64,000 nt of DNA from Zygnema cylindricum (GCA_037447655.1 JBBHKE010002116.1:1-64000), one strand, 5' to 3'; shown: positions 9,735 through 22,792, counted from the first letter of the stretch. Program-made: numbers and translations. The notes: generated by a model not told the origin, from the sequence alone.

Positions 9735-12408
9735 TTAAATAGGAAATGGTGTCTGAAAACGGCACCACATCGAGTAGTGGCGCCTCAAAATGGGTAGTAA
9801 TCGGGTACAGGAGCTACTGGATCACAGGTGGATTAAGAACTCAGTGGTAGGAATGATTCTTCTTTGTGAAAACACCATGGAGATTCGTAGGGGGGGAAGA
9901 GTGGACATGCAGTGGCAACTGGAACAGACTAGGGGAATCGAGACTTCAAGAAACCTTACAAGGACTTTATATTAGGAAATAGAGGCAATCAAGGAGAAGG
10001 ACTTGAAAGGGGTGCTCTGAAAGGATTGTGTCACTTCTGCAAAAAGCTTGGACACTATATGGCTGATTGGAATTGGTTGGCCGATTTGAGAAACAATGAG
10101 GGATCCGAAAAACCAAACTCACTTGAAAATAAAAAGGTATATGTAGCTATACAAGTGGAAGAGGACGATATGAAGGATCTAAATGAGGAAATCAACTATC
10201 GTCTTCTAAACGAACTGCTGATGGAGAAAGAGACCGAGTAAGAAATTCCAAGAAAGCAAAAGTGTGCCTTAGGAGGTATGAGGGAACTTGTGGAAGGATG
10301 GATTATTGATTCAACGCATCTATGCACATGTGCTGAGAGAAGAGTTTGTTTGTGAGTCTTAGGAAGATTCCTTCAGTTGAGATAGAATATAGAGATGGTA
10401 GGGTGGTAACTACTACCATAGTAGGGTTTGTTGATCTGAAAGTTCAGGTAGAAGGAAAAACATACATGGTAACTCTCACAAATGATCTCTATATACCTCA
10501 ACTCAACAAAAACCTCATATCCACCTCAGTGCTTGATGATAAAGCGCATGAAACTTAGACTAAGAAGGTTGTCTTCACAACTAGCTTTGAGGGTAGCACT
10601 TATTTCATAGATGTGAAAGGAAGTCAAAGATTGTTCATATTGGTTTTGAGTAATGGAAAAAAAAGGACTTTTGTATTCTTGTGTGCATGATATGATGATC
10701 TAGCACAAAATACTTGGGCATGTGCATGCAGAAAGATTAAAAGAAATGAAAGAAAATGGAGTGATAAAGGGAATGCATTTTGGAAATCATGAAATATTAG
10801 AAGATTACATTGGATGTGCTCAAGGGAAAATACAAAAGTTGCCGTTTGCAAAAACTGCCACCAATAGAGGACTTAAAATACTAGATCTAGTACACACTGA
10901 TATCCGGGGACCAACTAAAGTTCCCTCACCTTGAGGAAAGAGGTATATGATGACTGTAGCAAATGATTAGTCTATGCATTCTAAGGTTTACTTTATCACA
11001 CATAAGTCAAAGGCAGCTAGATGTTTCACATAATATAAAGCCTGGAGTGAAAAGTTACAAGGGACACCTATCAAGAGAATAAGAAGTGATCACAGAGGGG
11101 AATTTACCTCAAATCAGTTTGAGGAATATTTAAAAAGGGAGGGGATTCAACACCAAAAAACTCTTCCCTATAATCTTGAACAAAATGGAGTTGCAAAAAG
11201 ACTAAACATAATTTTAGGGGAGAGTGGAAGGTGTATGCTGAATGATAAAAAAATAGGAAGAAGATATTGGGTAGAGGCCATGAACTGTGCGAATTATCTC
11301 AAAAATAGAGTACTAACATCAACTGTAAAAGACAAAACACCTTATGAAAGATGGACAGGCACAAAACCATTTTTAACTTATCTCAAGGTCTTCGGTAGTC
11401 AGGTTTACACCTTAGATAATGATAAGTCAAAATGGAAATTAGACTCGAAAGGGAGACCATGATATCTATTGGGGTATGTTGATGACACAAAAGGATAAAG
11501 AGTGTATGACCTTGAGAGAAAAGATGTAGTCTTGGCAAAGCACTTAGTGGTAATGATGAAAGGAAATCCATAGATCCATTTAAATATACAAACTCTGAGA
11601 GTCAAATTCAAAAATGAGGAAGTTGATATCATAGGAAGTTCTCCAGAGAAGTGGTTCTAGTGGAGGAACCGATTGATAATGAAATTCATAGCGAAGATAA
11701 ACAGTTTATAAATGATGTGGTTCAACTTGAAACATATATAATGGACGAAGAGGAAGAGTAAAGACATATGAATTTAAATGAAAAGAGAGATGAAGAAAAG
11801 GAAAGAAGAAATCCGAGAATGAAATCAATATAAAGGACAAAGAAACATCAAATGAATTCATAAAAGACAGCAAAATAACAAGGTTAATAAGCTTTCACAC
11901 TAAGTGAGCCACAGACATATTTGAAGGTAGTGAAAATTTCGGAGAACAAACGGTGGATCACAACTATAAATGAGGAGATGGCTTCCAAAATGGAGACAAA
12001 CACATGGTAGCTGGTGGATGCCCACCAGACAGAAAACCGATAGGATCAAGTGGGATTTCAAACTTAAACTAAATCCTGACAACACTATTGAGAGATACAA
12101 GGCTTAAATAGTGGCTAAAGGGTATACACAGAAAGAGGGTATTAACTATGAGGAGACCTTTGTTCATGTAGTCAGATTCCCATCGGTCTAAATTCTCCTA
12201 AGCTTGGCGGCAGCAAAAGACGTGGAGGTTCATTTGATAGACATAAAAATTGCTTTCATTAATCGAGAACTCGAAGAAGAGATCTTCATGAAGCAACTAG
12301 AGGGGATTGTGGAAAAGGGTGAGAAGAACAAGGTATGCAGGTTAATAAAGTCACTTTATAGACTGAAAGAAGCTCCCAGGCAATGGAACAAGAAGTTGAA
12401 TAAATTTC
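9735..12408 (+). pseudogene. Copia element A gag-pol remnant, truncated copy 1
   Basis: The order is as in Ty1-copia: end of Gag (NSVVGMILL, ENTMEIRRGG), zinc knuckle (CHFCKKLGHYMAD, final Cys lost), protease region (WIIDST for the usual DSG; LNKNLISTSVLDD), integrase (DYIGCAQGKIQKLPF, DLVHTDIRGP, NGVAKRLN, PYERWTGTKP) and the start of reverse transcriptase (LIDIKIAFI, LIKSLYRLKEAPRQWNKKLN). Many in-frame stops are TAG where relatives have TGG or CAG, i.e. G-to-A or C-to-T changes. It ends at 12408 in mid-RT where sequence unrelated to copia begins. The N-terminal gag and 5' LTR are not found. Confidence 0.9.
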
Positions 12409-14850
12409 AGGATCATGTGACAAGCATGTGTAAATAGCATTTCATTAGACCATGCTAAAAGAGTGTTTCATACAGGCACTAGAATAAAAAAGAACTCAGA
12501 AAAGACAAGAAAGAATAACCTTCATCCATCAATGCCAGAATAACAGTCTAGATTTACAAGTGAGACAAAGAATAGAGTTCGGCTTTATTAGAAAGTCTTT
12601 TGTAACATTTTGTCCTAAGTGGACCATTAATCAAAGTTATCACTTTCCTTTTGTTTTATGACAGCCGGTGCAGCACCAGCTGTTGCTGAAGTAGTAGCCA
12701 TTAGAGAACCAAAGATAGGAAACACTCAAGATACTAACTTTGACCAACTGCACAAAGCAGTCAATATAGCCAAATGGCCCTAAACTGTATGAGAGTATAG
12801 TTTACCGCGTGTGCTGACAACTCACAAAGTTTCAAGCAAAACGCTCAAATAAACCAAGAGATATAATCTAGAGAATATCCTCTAAAATGCACATATGTGA
12901 TCCTTAAAACCCCATGAAAGGAATACATAAAAACACTAAGTCCTAGAATTTATATAAATAAATTTTACTACTAACTAACTAGCCAATCACAACACTGTAG
13001 AGAATGTTACGGTACTATTTAACCGTACTCTAATGTAATCTAAAATGTTACGGTACTATTTAACCGTACTCTAATGTAATCTAACTAGATACCTGATGTA
13101 TGTTAAATTCCTAAACCGTACGTCTAATGTTTCGTACAAGCATACAAACCCTAATTGTCTACAGAAGTCTTTTACTAACTGTACACACTAATAAACAAAT
13201 ACATGTGACGACAAACTCATGTTTCCACAAAGTTATCACCGACATTGAAACCTTATACGTGACGAGATCCGCCACGTCACTGTGGTCCACTTTCAGATTC
13301 TGGTGGGTCTTTGCCGGACCGATCTTGTCTATCGGACGGTATGTCATAATTAAGTAGTGCTCGCCATTTCGTAATCTTTCTTTTACTTAGGAACCGTCCG
13401 ATGTGATCTCATTAGTTTCGTACAGTCCAGATTGTCAATTTAATTGTCAATTTACACTAATTCTGACACGCAGTTTGAAACAACTCTGAAAATGTTTCTA
13501 AGTCTTGTATTTTCCTCTCACAGACTATAGAGAGGACTAAAGCTTTTATAAACCAACAGTTATCAACATTAATCCGGTCACGACTTTTTTTGGCGGAAAA
13601 TCATATAATAGTGTTAACAACAATATTTGAGGATGTGGACTACAATCTGCCACTTTTCCTTGCACTAAATTAGTAATATATATTCATTTTTCTCATTAAC
13701 ACTAATAAATCCTTAACGCTAATAACGATGGGCAGTGTAGTTGTTTTCTTCTTAACGCTACTCTAATAACAATTTACAATGTACAGTTTGTTTATGTGTT
13801 ATGTACTACAGAATACAGTATGTGAATCATACAAGTACCGCAAATCTAAGAAACTATGTAAAAAACTGCAATTGCACATAAACTGAAATGAGCCATCCGT
13901 ATTTCACGAGTGAATAATACCCATAAATTTAAGTGTTATTAAGTTTTTATTTCATACGTTTCTTAAATTTAACCGTGAAGATAAGGTTTCATATTCTTCA
14001 TCTATCGGACGTAACAAATAGTAGGACACTTTTGTGGGACAGACGTCTTGTGTTGCTTTAAAATTACGTAAATTTTGATCAAGGACCAATATTTAATACC
14101 TTTTATTATATTATGTGTAGTACAGTTTGCCTATGTATTGTGTACTGTATGCATTTCTGTATCGTACAAAACAATACGACTCTAATTTTTAACGGTTTAA
14201 ATTTTTCCTCGATATGCATCACTCATTGAAAAATTTACAGGTGGGAAAATAATGATAAAAGAAACTGTAACGGAAAATATAAATATGATGAAGAAAAGCG
14301 CACAAATGAGGTTGTAAAGTTCGGGGAAAATAAATTTGATGTTTACTTTTTTTTTTTCTTCCTTCATTATGTATGTATTTCTTTTTGCTTTTGGTTGATG
14401 GAGGAATTTTTGGGACTTCGAATGTTCGATCACAAAAAAAAAATTACTGGTGGAAAGTAGAGTATAAAGGTTATCAAAGAAAAAATAAAAAATGTAGGTT
14501 ATAATACTTGAAAAAAATTTAAACAAGGAAAATAGAAGAAAAAATGAGGTTAAAAATTTACAAAAAGAATATTGGGTCTATAATTCTCTTTTTTGTTTTT
14601 TAAGCGAACAGAGGAATTTTGCGACAGCTAAAAATTCAGTCTAAAATTTGGGACTAAAATTGTTCAAATAATATATAAATTTTATGTTTCAGATCTTTTC
14701 GTATGTCATTAAATGTATATTTCCGTAAAATAATGTGAAACTGTCTTCGATCGAGAATCAAAAAGCCAGAATTCAAAAACTCATATAATCCAAAAAGGAG
14801 AAAGAACAGAAAATTTCAGGGGAGGAAAGAGCAAAGAAAAAAAAAAACAA
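12409..14850. other. Non-coding spacer with short repeats
   Basis: No gene is recognised. A ~42-bp unit containing ACGGTACTATTTAACCGTAC is repeated twice in tandem (about 13002-13084). The block 13495-13555 (TATTTTCCTCTC, GAGAGGACTAAAGC) matches 7868-7920 with a TCCTCTC/GAGAGGA hairpin. Bases 14190-14600 are very AT-rich. Confidence 0.6.
13640..13742. mobile_element. ~100-bp MITE remnant
   Basis: The left end reads GACTACAATCTGCCA and the right end TGGGCAGTGTAGTT, which are imperfect inverted repeats. A related copy is at 60727-60838 (AACTACAATCTGCCA). The right end also resembles the CGATGAGCAGTGTAGT end at 63200-63220. Confidence 0.55.
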
Positions 14851-14994
14851 AGGATGACCCAAAACCTAAAAGCCGAAAACGTAAACATGTATGTGTTTCA
14901 ATCCACTCCTCTCCTTTCCTTCCTCTCCTCGCCTCTCCTCTTCTCTCCTCTCCTCTTCTATCCTTTACTCTCCTCTCCTCTCCCGTTTTTGCAG

Positions 14995-15712
14995 ATTTTC
15001 CAATACGCTCCAAAAGTTGCCGAGAGTTTCAAGGGTCAAAGGCTCATCCCTCGTGCTCAATTTCACTCGGGGACGAGAATTTCTCGTTTTTTGCGACTTC
15101 AGATGTTGCCTCCCTCGGCAGAACCTGCCGGAAGGCCAGCTGTCAACCGGTACGCCGTACTTTGTTTTACACTGGACGGCGGGATCTGCCAGCTGGCGCC
15201 GATTCCAGAACGTACTTATCGCCGTCTTTTGTCTCTTCAGGTGACACCCCGTCCTCGAGGTCATTTTTGTCATTTTGTATTTTTTTTGTCACTTGTTGTT
15301 TTTCATCCTGCTGTGTTTGTCTTTTTGTGCTTTTGTCTTTTTTCCCTTTTAAGTATTAAGTCTTTTGGTGTGCTTTTTGTCTTTTTAACTGTCTTTTTGC
15401 CTTTTTGCCTCCTTTCTTCTCTCTCCTCCTTCCTTCCTCCTCCCTACTCCTCCCTCTATGCATTCATACAACTGTTTCCCTCCATTCTAAACACACTTTC
15501 TTCGTTTTTTATATTCTTTTTGTTTTGTTTTTTTGTTATGTCTTTTCTGCGACCTTTTATTTTGTCTTTTCCAGAAGTGTCTGGTGGAGGCCGTGGCCCA
15601 CGTGGCGGGACTCAATCCGACCGCATTCCGAAAATTTCGCTCCACCGGATCTAAAACTGCGCCGAGCCTCCCGGCCACCACTGTGGTCGACTGCGAACTG
15701 CTGGCACAGTAC
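14995..15712 (+). pseudogene. CPSF160: CPSF160 (CPSF1) C-terminal fragment, two exons
   Basis: Exon 14995-15240 follows a long pyrimidine tract and TTTTTGCAG. It encodes FQYAPKVAESFKGQRL, then RAQFHSGTRISRFLRLQMLP, then a CFTLDGGICQLAPI-type strand, ending RRLLSLQ before a GT donor. After a 334-bp GT-AG intron, exon 15575-15712 continues in the same phase with AVAHVAGLNPTAFRKF and VVDCELLAQY. In order and spacing this is the last beta-propeller region of the large subunit of the nuclear cleavage and polyadenylation specificity factor, a protein of about 1,400 residues. Upstream exons are not found. The final ~35 residues of the family are missing, replaced by a TC microsatellite. Retained introns show DNA-level capture or a truncated gene, not a retrocopy. 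The coding part itself has no stop. Confidence 0.88.
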
Positions 15713-15813
15713 TCGCTCTTGCTCTATCTCCCTCTCTCGCTCTCTTTCTCGCTCTCTCTCTCTCTCTCGCTCTCTATTGCTCTCTCTCTCGCTCTTTCTA
15801 TCGCTCTCTCTCT
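15713..15813 (+). repeat. TC-rich microsatellite
   Basis: CTCTCTCGCTCT-type repeats run from the end of the CPSF160 homology to the exact start of duplication copy 2. The stretch is translated in frame as Leu/Ser repeats if the exon is extended, which is not expected of the family. Confidence 0.9.
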
Positions 15814-18800
15814 CACCTCAAGGAGGTGGGTTGGCAGATACAAAAAAAAAAGTTCGTGACACGTTGGACGATTAAGCTACGTGTCATGATGGAAAGCCAA
15901 CGAAAAATCTTAAGATTTGCACATGACACGCGCTTTCCAAAATACAACCGAAAATAAAAACGAAATTTGGTAACATTCCTTTGTCACGCTAATTCCGATA
16001 ACTTTTGTTCGTCACACTATTTCTCTCAAAGGACTTTCGTTATGTTCAAAAACAGAAATCCTAAAAAATGAGCTGGCGTACAGACTGGCGTCTGCAAAAA
16101 GTATAAAAGTTATGTCGTATGATTACTTCGTACACAGGTACATGGTACGAAAGTGAAGATTTGAAGCTAAGTTTGTCGGTGCTAAAAATCTAAAAGATAT
16201 TCAATATCGGATCGTTGCTTGTGTGGCGCCATTCATTTTAAAACACGTGGCTTACAGACTCTACGTGATGGAACATCGACTCAATCGACCTGGTCTGTAT
16301 AGTTTGCAGTACAATTACAGAAACGTATAAAGGAACTTCACCCTAAGTCCTGTATTTTCCTCTCGCATAATATAGAGAGGACTAAAGCTTTTATAAATCA
16401 ACATTTCCTGCAACTTTACTATATTTATTGTCTGCTGTCTGTTTGCTAATTATACTCCCTTTGTACTCATTCGAATCTCTCCTATCTCTTTATGTTTTTT
16501 GTGACTTTGTAAGCCCCTCTATGTGTTTTGACTTGTGGCCGGTCCAAGTTATTTGTGGCTACGAGGAACTCTTCCCGTTAAGTCAGATAACCGACCCATC
16601 GCAACATTTTATGGGCCCACAACCTATTGCTCTCGGTCGGTCATCCGAGCTAACGGCAAGAGTTCCCCGTAGCCAAAGATAGCTTGGACGACCACAGGTC
16701 AAAACTTGCAGAGGGGCTTTGGGGAGTTACAACAAATAATTAGACGGGAAAGACAGGAAAAGGTACGAAGAGATATATTTTGCAAACATACAAAGTAGAC
16801 AAATAGACAGAGTAGAATTGCAGGAAGGCTTACCTATACGGGGCCCAAAGGAGTCCAGAATTCTAAAACATGAGAGCGACAGCCGGTCCAAAGCGGCCGT
16901 GAGTAGAGGAGGAGAACTAGGAACCTTTGCAACAAAAACACCAAGAGAAGGTGCAGCAGGTCATGCCCAGACATTGTATGAGAATGAAGCCAGAGCCTTG
17001 GAAAATAGTCTCCAAGGGCTCAAGGAAAAGTAAGAGAAGACATCAGTGAAACCAACCATGGCAGAGCGAGTCAAACGGCTTCGGAGACTCTCACATACAC
17101 CATACGACGAAACGATGTCAATGTCGGAGAACATTTCCCAATAATTAGAAAACCTAGCCATGGTAGAGTCAATAGTTACCTTCCTACACACACAAAGACC
17201 TCAATGTTTTTCATGTCAGATCCCCACAGATTTGAGCCAGTTCTCATCCATTCGATAACTCAAAGTGGGAGGAGTCAAAGTGGGAGGATGTGGTCAAAAA
17301 GTTTATTGCTAAAGACAGTTCCACCGAGATGGTGATACTTGAAAAGGTCTTTGAGAAGGAACCTGACATCAACGAGAAGAGTGGTCACAGGTTTGACGAA
17401 CTACATGACAAGGTAAAGACTAAGCAAACAAGTCAGAACACAAATCACAAGAACTCTGTATGCCAAAAGCATTCACATCACAACATTTAGATCACAAACT
17501 GAGACGATCAAAATAAAAAGGGGACAGGCAAATAAACTAACGGTGGAGGAGAGGATATTAAAAATAGAGAGACCTCTCATGACCTCATTGTAAACCACAC
17601 TTCAGACCACATCATGATCTCAAACGCGAGCCTCTTCCAAACAGCAGATGCGAGAGAAGGAGAAGATTTGCATAAAAGAAAAGAACAAGGAAGAGAACAG
17701 GAGCTCACCAAGTTAGGGGAGCTGTCCGAGGCGAGTAATCAAGGGAGTCAGCCGAAACAATTTGCTCAATTTGTTGCTAACTCCATGCAAGACATTTCAA
17801 AGGAATCGCTTGCAGAAACTACTGACAGCAACGATCCTATCCAAGGATATGCACACCCCTAAATCTAAAGCGTTAACAGATGGGACGCCATCCAGCCCGA
17901 GATAAAAGGAACATGCAGAGAGGACATTTTGGAGTTCAATTCATCGGGAGTTCAATTCCTTTACAAAGAGAACAAGAGCAACAAACATATAGACTGCGCG
18001 GTTAGTTTTGCAGACGTTGCCGCAACAACAAGTGCAAGAAACAAGCTCTAAAATGGCGCACTCACAAAAATCATGACTTTTAATTTAATAACTCACAAAA
18101 ACCATGATGCTTAATTTAATAATCTCACAACTCAAAAGTGAACGAACGAGAGGTATCCCAAGGAGAGTCTCTCATCTCATGAAGAGATAAGTGAGAAACC
18201 TTACCATTAGGGGGTTAAATAGGAAATGGTGTCTGAAAACGGCACCACATCGAGTAGTGGCGCCTCAAAATGGGTAGTAATCGGGTACAGGAGCTACTGG
18301 ATCACAGGTGGATTAAGAACTCAGTGGTAGGAATGATTCTTCTTTGTGAAAACACCATGGAGATTCGTAGGGGGGGAAGAGTGGACATGCAGTGGCAACT
18401 GGAACAGACTAGGGGAATCGAGACTTCAAGAAACCTTACAAGGACTTTATATTAGGAAATAGAGGCAATCAAGGAGAAGGACTTGAAAGGGGTGCTCTGA
18501 AAGGATTGTGTCACTTCTGCAAAAAGCTTGGACACTATATGGCTGATTGGAATTGGTTGGCCGATTTGAGAAACAATGAGGGATCCGAAAAACCAAACTC
18601 ACTTGAAAATAAAAAGGTATATGTAGCTATACAAGTGGAAGAGGACGATATGAAGGATCTAAATGAGGAAATCAACTATCGTCTTCTAAACGAACTGCTG
18701 ATGGAGAAAGAGACCGAGTAAGAAATTCCAAGAAAGCAAAAGTGTGCCTTAGGAGGTATGAGGGAACTTGTGGAAGGATGGATTATTGATTCAACGCATC

Positions 18801-20888
18801 TATGCACATGTGCTGAGAGAAGAGTTTGTTTGTGAGTCTTAGGAAGATTCCTTCAGTTGAGATAGAATATAGAGATGGTAGGGTGGTAACTACTACCATA
18901 GTAGGGTTTGTTGATCTGAAAGTTCAGGTAGAAGGAAAAACATACATGGTAACTCTCACAAATGATCTCTATATACCTCAACTCAACAAAAACCTCATAT
19001 CCACCTCAGTGCTTGATGATAAAGCGCATGAAACTTAGACTAAGAAGGTTGTCTTCACAACTAGCTTTGAGGGTAGCACTTATTTCATAGATGTGAAAGG
19101 AAGTCAAAGATTGTTCATATTGGTTTTGAGTAATGGAAAAAAAAGGACTTTTGTATTCTTGTGTGCATGATATGATGATCTAGCACAAAATACTTGGGCA
19201 TGTGCATGCAGAAAGATTAAAAGAAATGAAAGAAAATGGAGTGATAAAGGGAATGCATTTTGGAAATCATGAAATATTAGAAGATTACATTGGATGTGCT
19301 CAAGGGAAAATACAAAAGTTGCCGTTTGCAAAAACTGCCACCAATAGAGGACTTAAAATACTAGATCTAGTACACACTGATATCCGGGGACCAACTAAAG
19401 TTCCCTCACCTTGAGGAAAGAGGTATATGATGACTGTAGCAAATGATTAGTCTATGCATTCTAAGGTTTACTTTATCACACATAAGTCAAAGGCAGCTAG
19501 ATGTTTCACATAATATAAAGCCTGGAGTGAAAAGTTACAAGGGACACCTATCAAGAGAATAAGAAGTGATCACAGAGGGGAATTTACCTCAAATCAGTTT
19601 GAGGAATATTTAAAAAGGGAGGGGATTCAACACCAAAAAACTCTTCCCTATAATCTTGAACAAAATGGAGTTGCAAAAAGACTAAACATAATTTTAGGGG
19701 AGAGTGGAAGGTGTATGCTGAATGATAAAAAAATAGGAAGAAGATATTGGGTAGAGGCCATGAACTGTGCGAATTATCTCAAAAATAGAGTACTAACATC
19801 AACTGTAAAAGACAAAACACCTTATGAAAGATGGACAGGCACAAAACCATTTTTAACTTATCTCAAGGTCTTCGGTAGTCAGGTTTACACCTTAGATAAT
19901 GATAAGTCAAAATGGAAATTAGACTCGAAAGGGAGACCATGATATCTATTGGGGTATGTTGATGACACAAAAGGATAAAGAGTGTATGACCTTGAGAGAA
20001 AAGATGTAGTCTTGGCAAAGCACTTAGTGGTAATGATGAAAGGAAATCCATAGATCCATTTAAATATACAAACTCTGAGAGTCAAATTCAAAAATGAGGA
20101 AGTTGATATCATAGGAAGTTCTCCAGAGAAGTGGTTCTAGTGGAGGAACCGATTGATAATGAAATTCATAGCGAAGATAAACAGTTTATAAATGATGTGG
20201 TTCAACTTGAAACATATATAATGGACGAAGAGGAAGAGTAAAGACATATGAATTTAAATGAAAAGAGAGATGAAGAAAAGGAAAGAAGAAATCCGAGAAT
20301 GAAATCAATATAAAGGACAAAGAAACATCAAATGAATTCATAAAAGACAGCAAAATAACAAGGTTAATAAGCTTTCACACTAAGTGAGCCACAGACATAT
20401 TTGAAGGTAGTGAAAATTTCGGAGAACAAACGGTGGATCACAACTATAAATGAGGAGATGGCTTCCAAAATGGAGACAAACACATGGTAGCTGGTGGATG
20501 CCCACCAGACAGAAAACCGATAGGATCAAGTGGGATTTCAAACTTAAACTAAATCCTGACAACACTATTGAGAGATACAAGGCTTAAATAGTGGCTAAAG
20601 GGTATACACAGAAAGAGGGTATTAACTATGAGGAGACCTTTGTTCATGTAGTCAGATTCCCATCGGTCTAAATTCTCCTAAGCTTGGCGGCAGCAAAAGA
20701 CGTGGAGGTTCATTTGATAGACATAAAAATTGCTTTCATTAATCGAGAACTCGAAGAAGAGATCTTCATGAAGCAACTAGAGGGGATTGTGGAAAAGGGT
20801 GAGAAGAACAAGGTATGCAGGTTAATAAAGTCACTTTATAGACTGAAAGAAGCTCCCAGGCAATGGAACAAGAAGTTGAATAAATTTC
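15814..20888 (+). repeat. 5,075-bp direct duplication, copy 2
   Basis: Matches 7334-12408 almost perfectly. It begins with the 3' part of the 790-bp non-autonomous element (15814-16346) and carries the foldback (16499-16732) and the uncharacterised stretch (16733-18210). At its right edge the copia reading frame continues without interruption to 22000, so this copy looks like the parental arrangement at that edge. Confidence 0.95.
16499..16732. repeat. Foldback with ~90-bp arms (copy 2)
   Basis: Same structure as 8019-8252, with arms ending in AAGCCCCTCT and AGAGGGGCTT around a ~40-bp loop. Confidence 0.85.
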
Positions 20889-21983
20889 TGACCGGACCTA
20901 GATATATAAGAATAAGGTCAGATCACTCAATTTACTAGTTTGAAGATGAGGAAGGTGTTATCTTTATTGTAGTGTATGATGATGATTTTCTTATTTTAAG
21001 TCGGTCATTGGAAAAGGTAAGTAAGCGGAAGAAAGACTTAAAACGGCGGTTTGACATGAAGGATTTAGGAGAGGCTAAATATATCTTAGGAATTTAAATG
21101 GAAAGGGATAGGAGGAAAAAAATTATCAAATTAACACAAAAACAGGCAATAGGAAATAGGTTGGAAAATTTCCAAATGGAGAAAGCCAACAATTGCTCTA
21201 CTCCAATGGAATTGAAAAAAATGAGTGATGGGAGTTTCGAGGAGGGGACTGTAATCTTAGACTATCAAATGAGTGAAGAAGAAAAAGCATTCATGAGAGG
21301 TTTTCCATATAGACAAGTTCTAAGAAGTCTGATTTACTTTATGGACTACACTAGGCTTGATATTGCAGCGGTTGTTATAATTCTCAGTACGAGTCTTAAT
21401 GATCTTAGTAAGAAAGGTTGGGAGGCAGAAAAGAGAGTCATGAGATATCTGGTAAGAACTCGGGATTTGTGGTTGCATTTGTGTGGGGACAATACTCATA
21501 TCACTACATAGAGTGATGCAAGTTATGGGGATGCTTCGATGAGGAGATGCACTTTTGGATATGTATTCTATGTTGGAAATGGTGCTTACTGTTAGAGTTG
21601 TAAGCAACAAAAGGTGATTGCTTAGTCCACCATAGAGGCTGAGTATATGGCTTCTTGTTCAGCAGGGAAAGAGTTAATCCGGGTTAAGTCACAATTGCAA
21701 AAACTTGGTTTCATGATGGTTGGAACACATAAAATATTTTGCGATAATTAGGCTGCAATAGCTATTGCACAAAATCCAAAACATCACTTTAAAGCAAAAC
21801 ATATGGATATAAAATTAGGCTTTGTGAGGGAAAAAGTTAAGAACAAAGTGATTAGTTTGGAATATAAGCCAAAAGGAGAGATGGTAGCTAACATGATGAC
21901 AAAGCATTTTCCCTCTCCCAAATTAAAACTCTGTAGAGATAGATGTGGAAAAAAACATAAAATAGACAAGAAAATAAATGGGG
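18215..21983 (+). pseudogene. Copia element A gag-pol remnant, copy 2 with complete 3' half
   Basis: This has the same domains as copy 1 up to the reverse transcriptase, then continues. The catalytic box reads VVYDDDFLI where active copia RTs have YVDD. It is followed by KDLGEAKYILGI, TPMELKK, PYRQVLRSLIYFMDYTR, the RNase H region (SDASYGDA, AEYMASCSA, CDN-stop-AAIA) and the C-terminal HHFKAKHMDIKLGFVREK, then MMTKHFPSPKLKLCRDRCG. Stops interrupt nearly every domain, mostly TAG. It is clearly non-functional. A purine tract AAATAAATGGGG at about 21972-21983 precedes the 3' LTR. Confidence 0.9.
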
Positions 21984-22792
21984 TATACAAATTAGTGATT
22001 TCTTAGGTATTTTCTAGGTCTTGCATAAAAAAAGAAAGCAATTAAATAAATCAAGTTGCCTGACTACTCTTATATCTCACTCAAGTCCTCATACTTGTCG
22101 TAGTTACTGAAGACTTACGAGAGAGATGGAGATAGCTATGGCTACAAGGGGAAGGTAGGAAGACAGGGAAAAATAAGAGTGAGAGAGTCACTCTTACACA
22201 AAAACGTGAGTCCAATAGGACTCAAACCTTTGACAAGCAAAGCCAAACATAGACATCCGCTCTATCGTGTAAGTCGTTGAAGATAGTCGAAGTATATAGA
22301 GTTTGATAATTACTGAAAGGTACAGTACACAATAAGTCATTTAACTGGTTTAAGGGGCATAGTATAAAATAGAACGATATGTGATTCGGACTAAACAAAT
22401 ATAATAAATTTGTTTCCATTCAGCATTAAAATTCGGCTCCCATCGACGGTTCACATGTAAGCCGACATCGTAATGGTCATTTTAGCGATTTAATTTAATG
22501 GTAGGTTACACGTGAAAAACTCTCATTGCTTTGCTAAATTCACGGAGCACACAAGAACGAGTAAAAGAGTGACAGACATCTCCTGTTCAGCCACAATGTA
22601 CACTTGCCGTACACAAAGTACCACGAACGGCTTGTGTTCTTTTCTGTGATGTACAGTCTTTTGATTAGATAAGTACTTCATTAGTAAGAGGTTTAAAGAG
22701 GGGTTTCGGGACTTAGAAAAAAATGAGGCAGCTGCCTTTCTCCCAGCAACCAAATATACAAAAGGCTAACCTTGGCCTCATCATATTAACTA
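21984..22792 (+). repeat. 3' LTR of copia A, first part
   Basis: It starts after the polypurine tract and contains GTATTTTCTAGGTCT, a phrase common to the LTR starts of elements B, C and D. It is cut at 22792 by insertion of element C and resumes at 27026, where a GACTTAGGGGAGTCGAG phrase matches GACTCAGGGGAGTCCAG in the LTR of D. The interior is diverged from the other LTRs. Boundaries at the left are approximate. Confidence 0.65.

Larger units (their letters stand above)
7334..12408 (+). repeat. 5,075-bp direct duplication, copy 1
   Basis: This segment is repeated at 15814-20888 with a constant offset of 8,480. By eye I found only two substitutions (7518 G versus 15998 A; 7852 A versus 16332 G). 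The left edge falls inside the left arm of the hairpin at 7330-7352. The right edge falls inside the reverse transcriptase coding region of copia element A, where this copy ends abruptly. A recent duplication or an assembly duplication are the two explanations. Confidence 0.95.

Noticed and set aside
7863-13555. Blocks 7863-7920 and 13495-13555 as a pair of LTRs
   Set aside because: Only about 55 bp are shared, with no TG...CA boundaries or primer site. A chance element end is as likely.
14854-15654. Long open frame of 266 codons on the plus strand
   Set aside because: It runs through pyrimidine-rich introns. Only the stretch 14995-15240 within it matches CPSF160, and the second exon lies in another frame.
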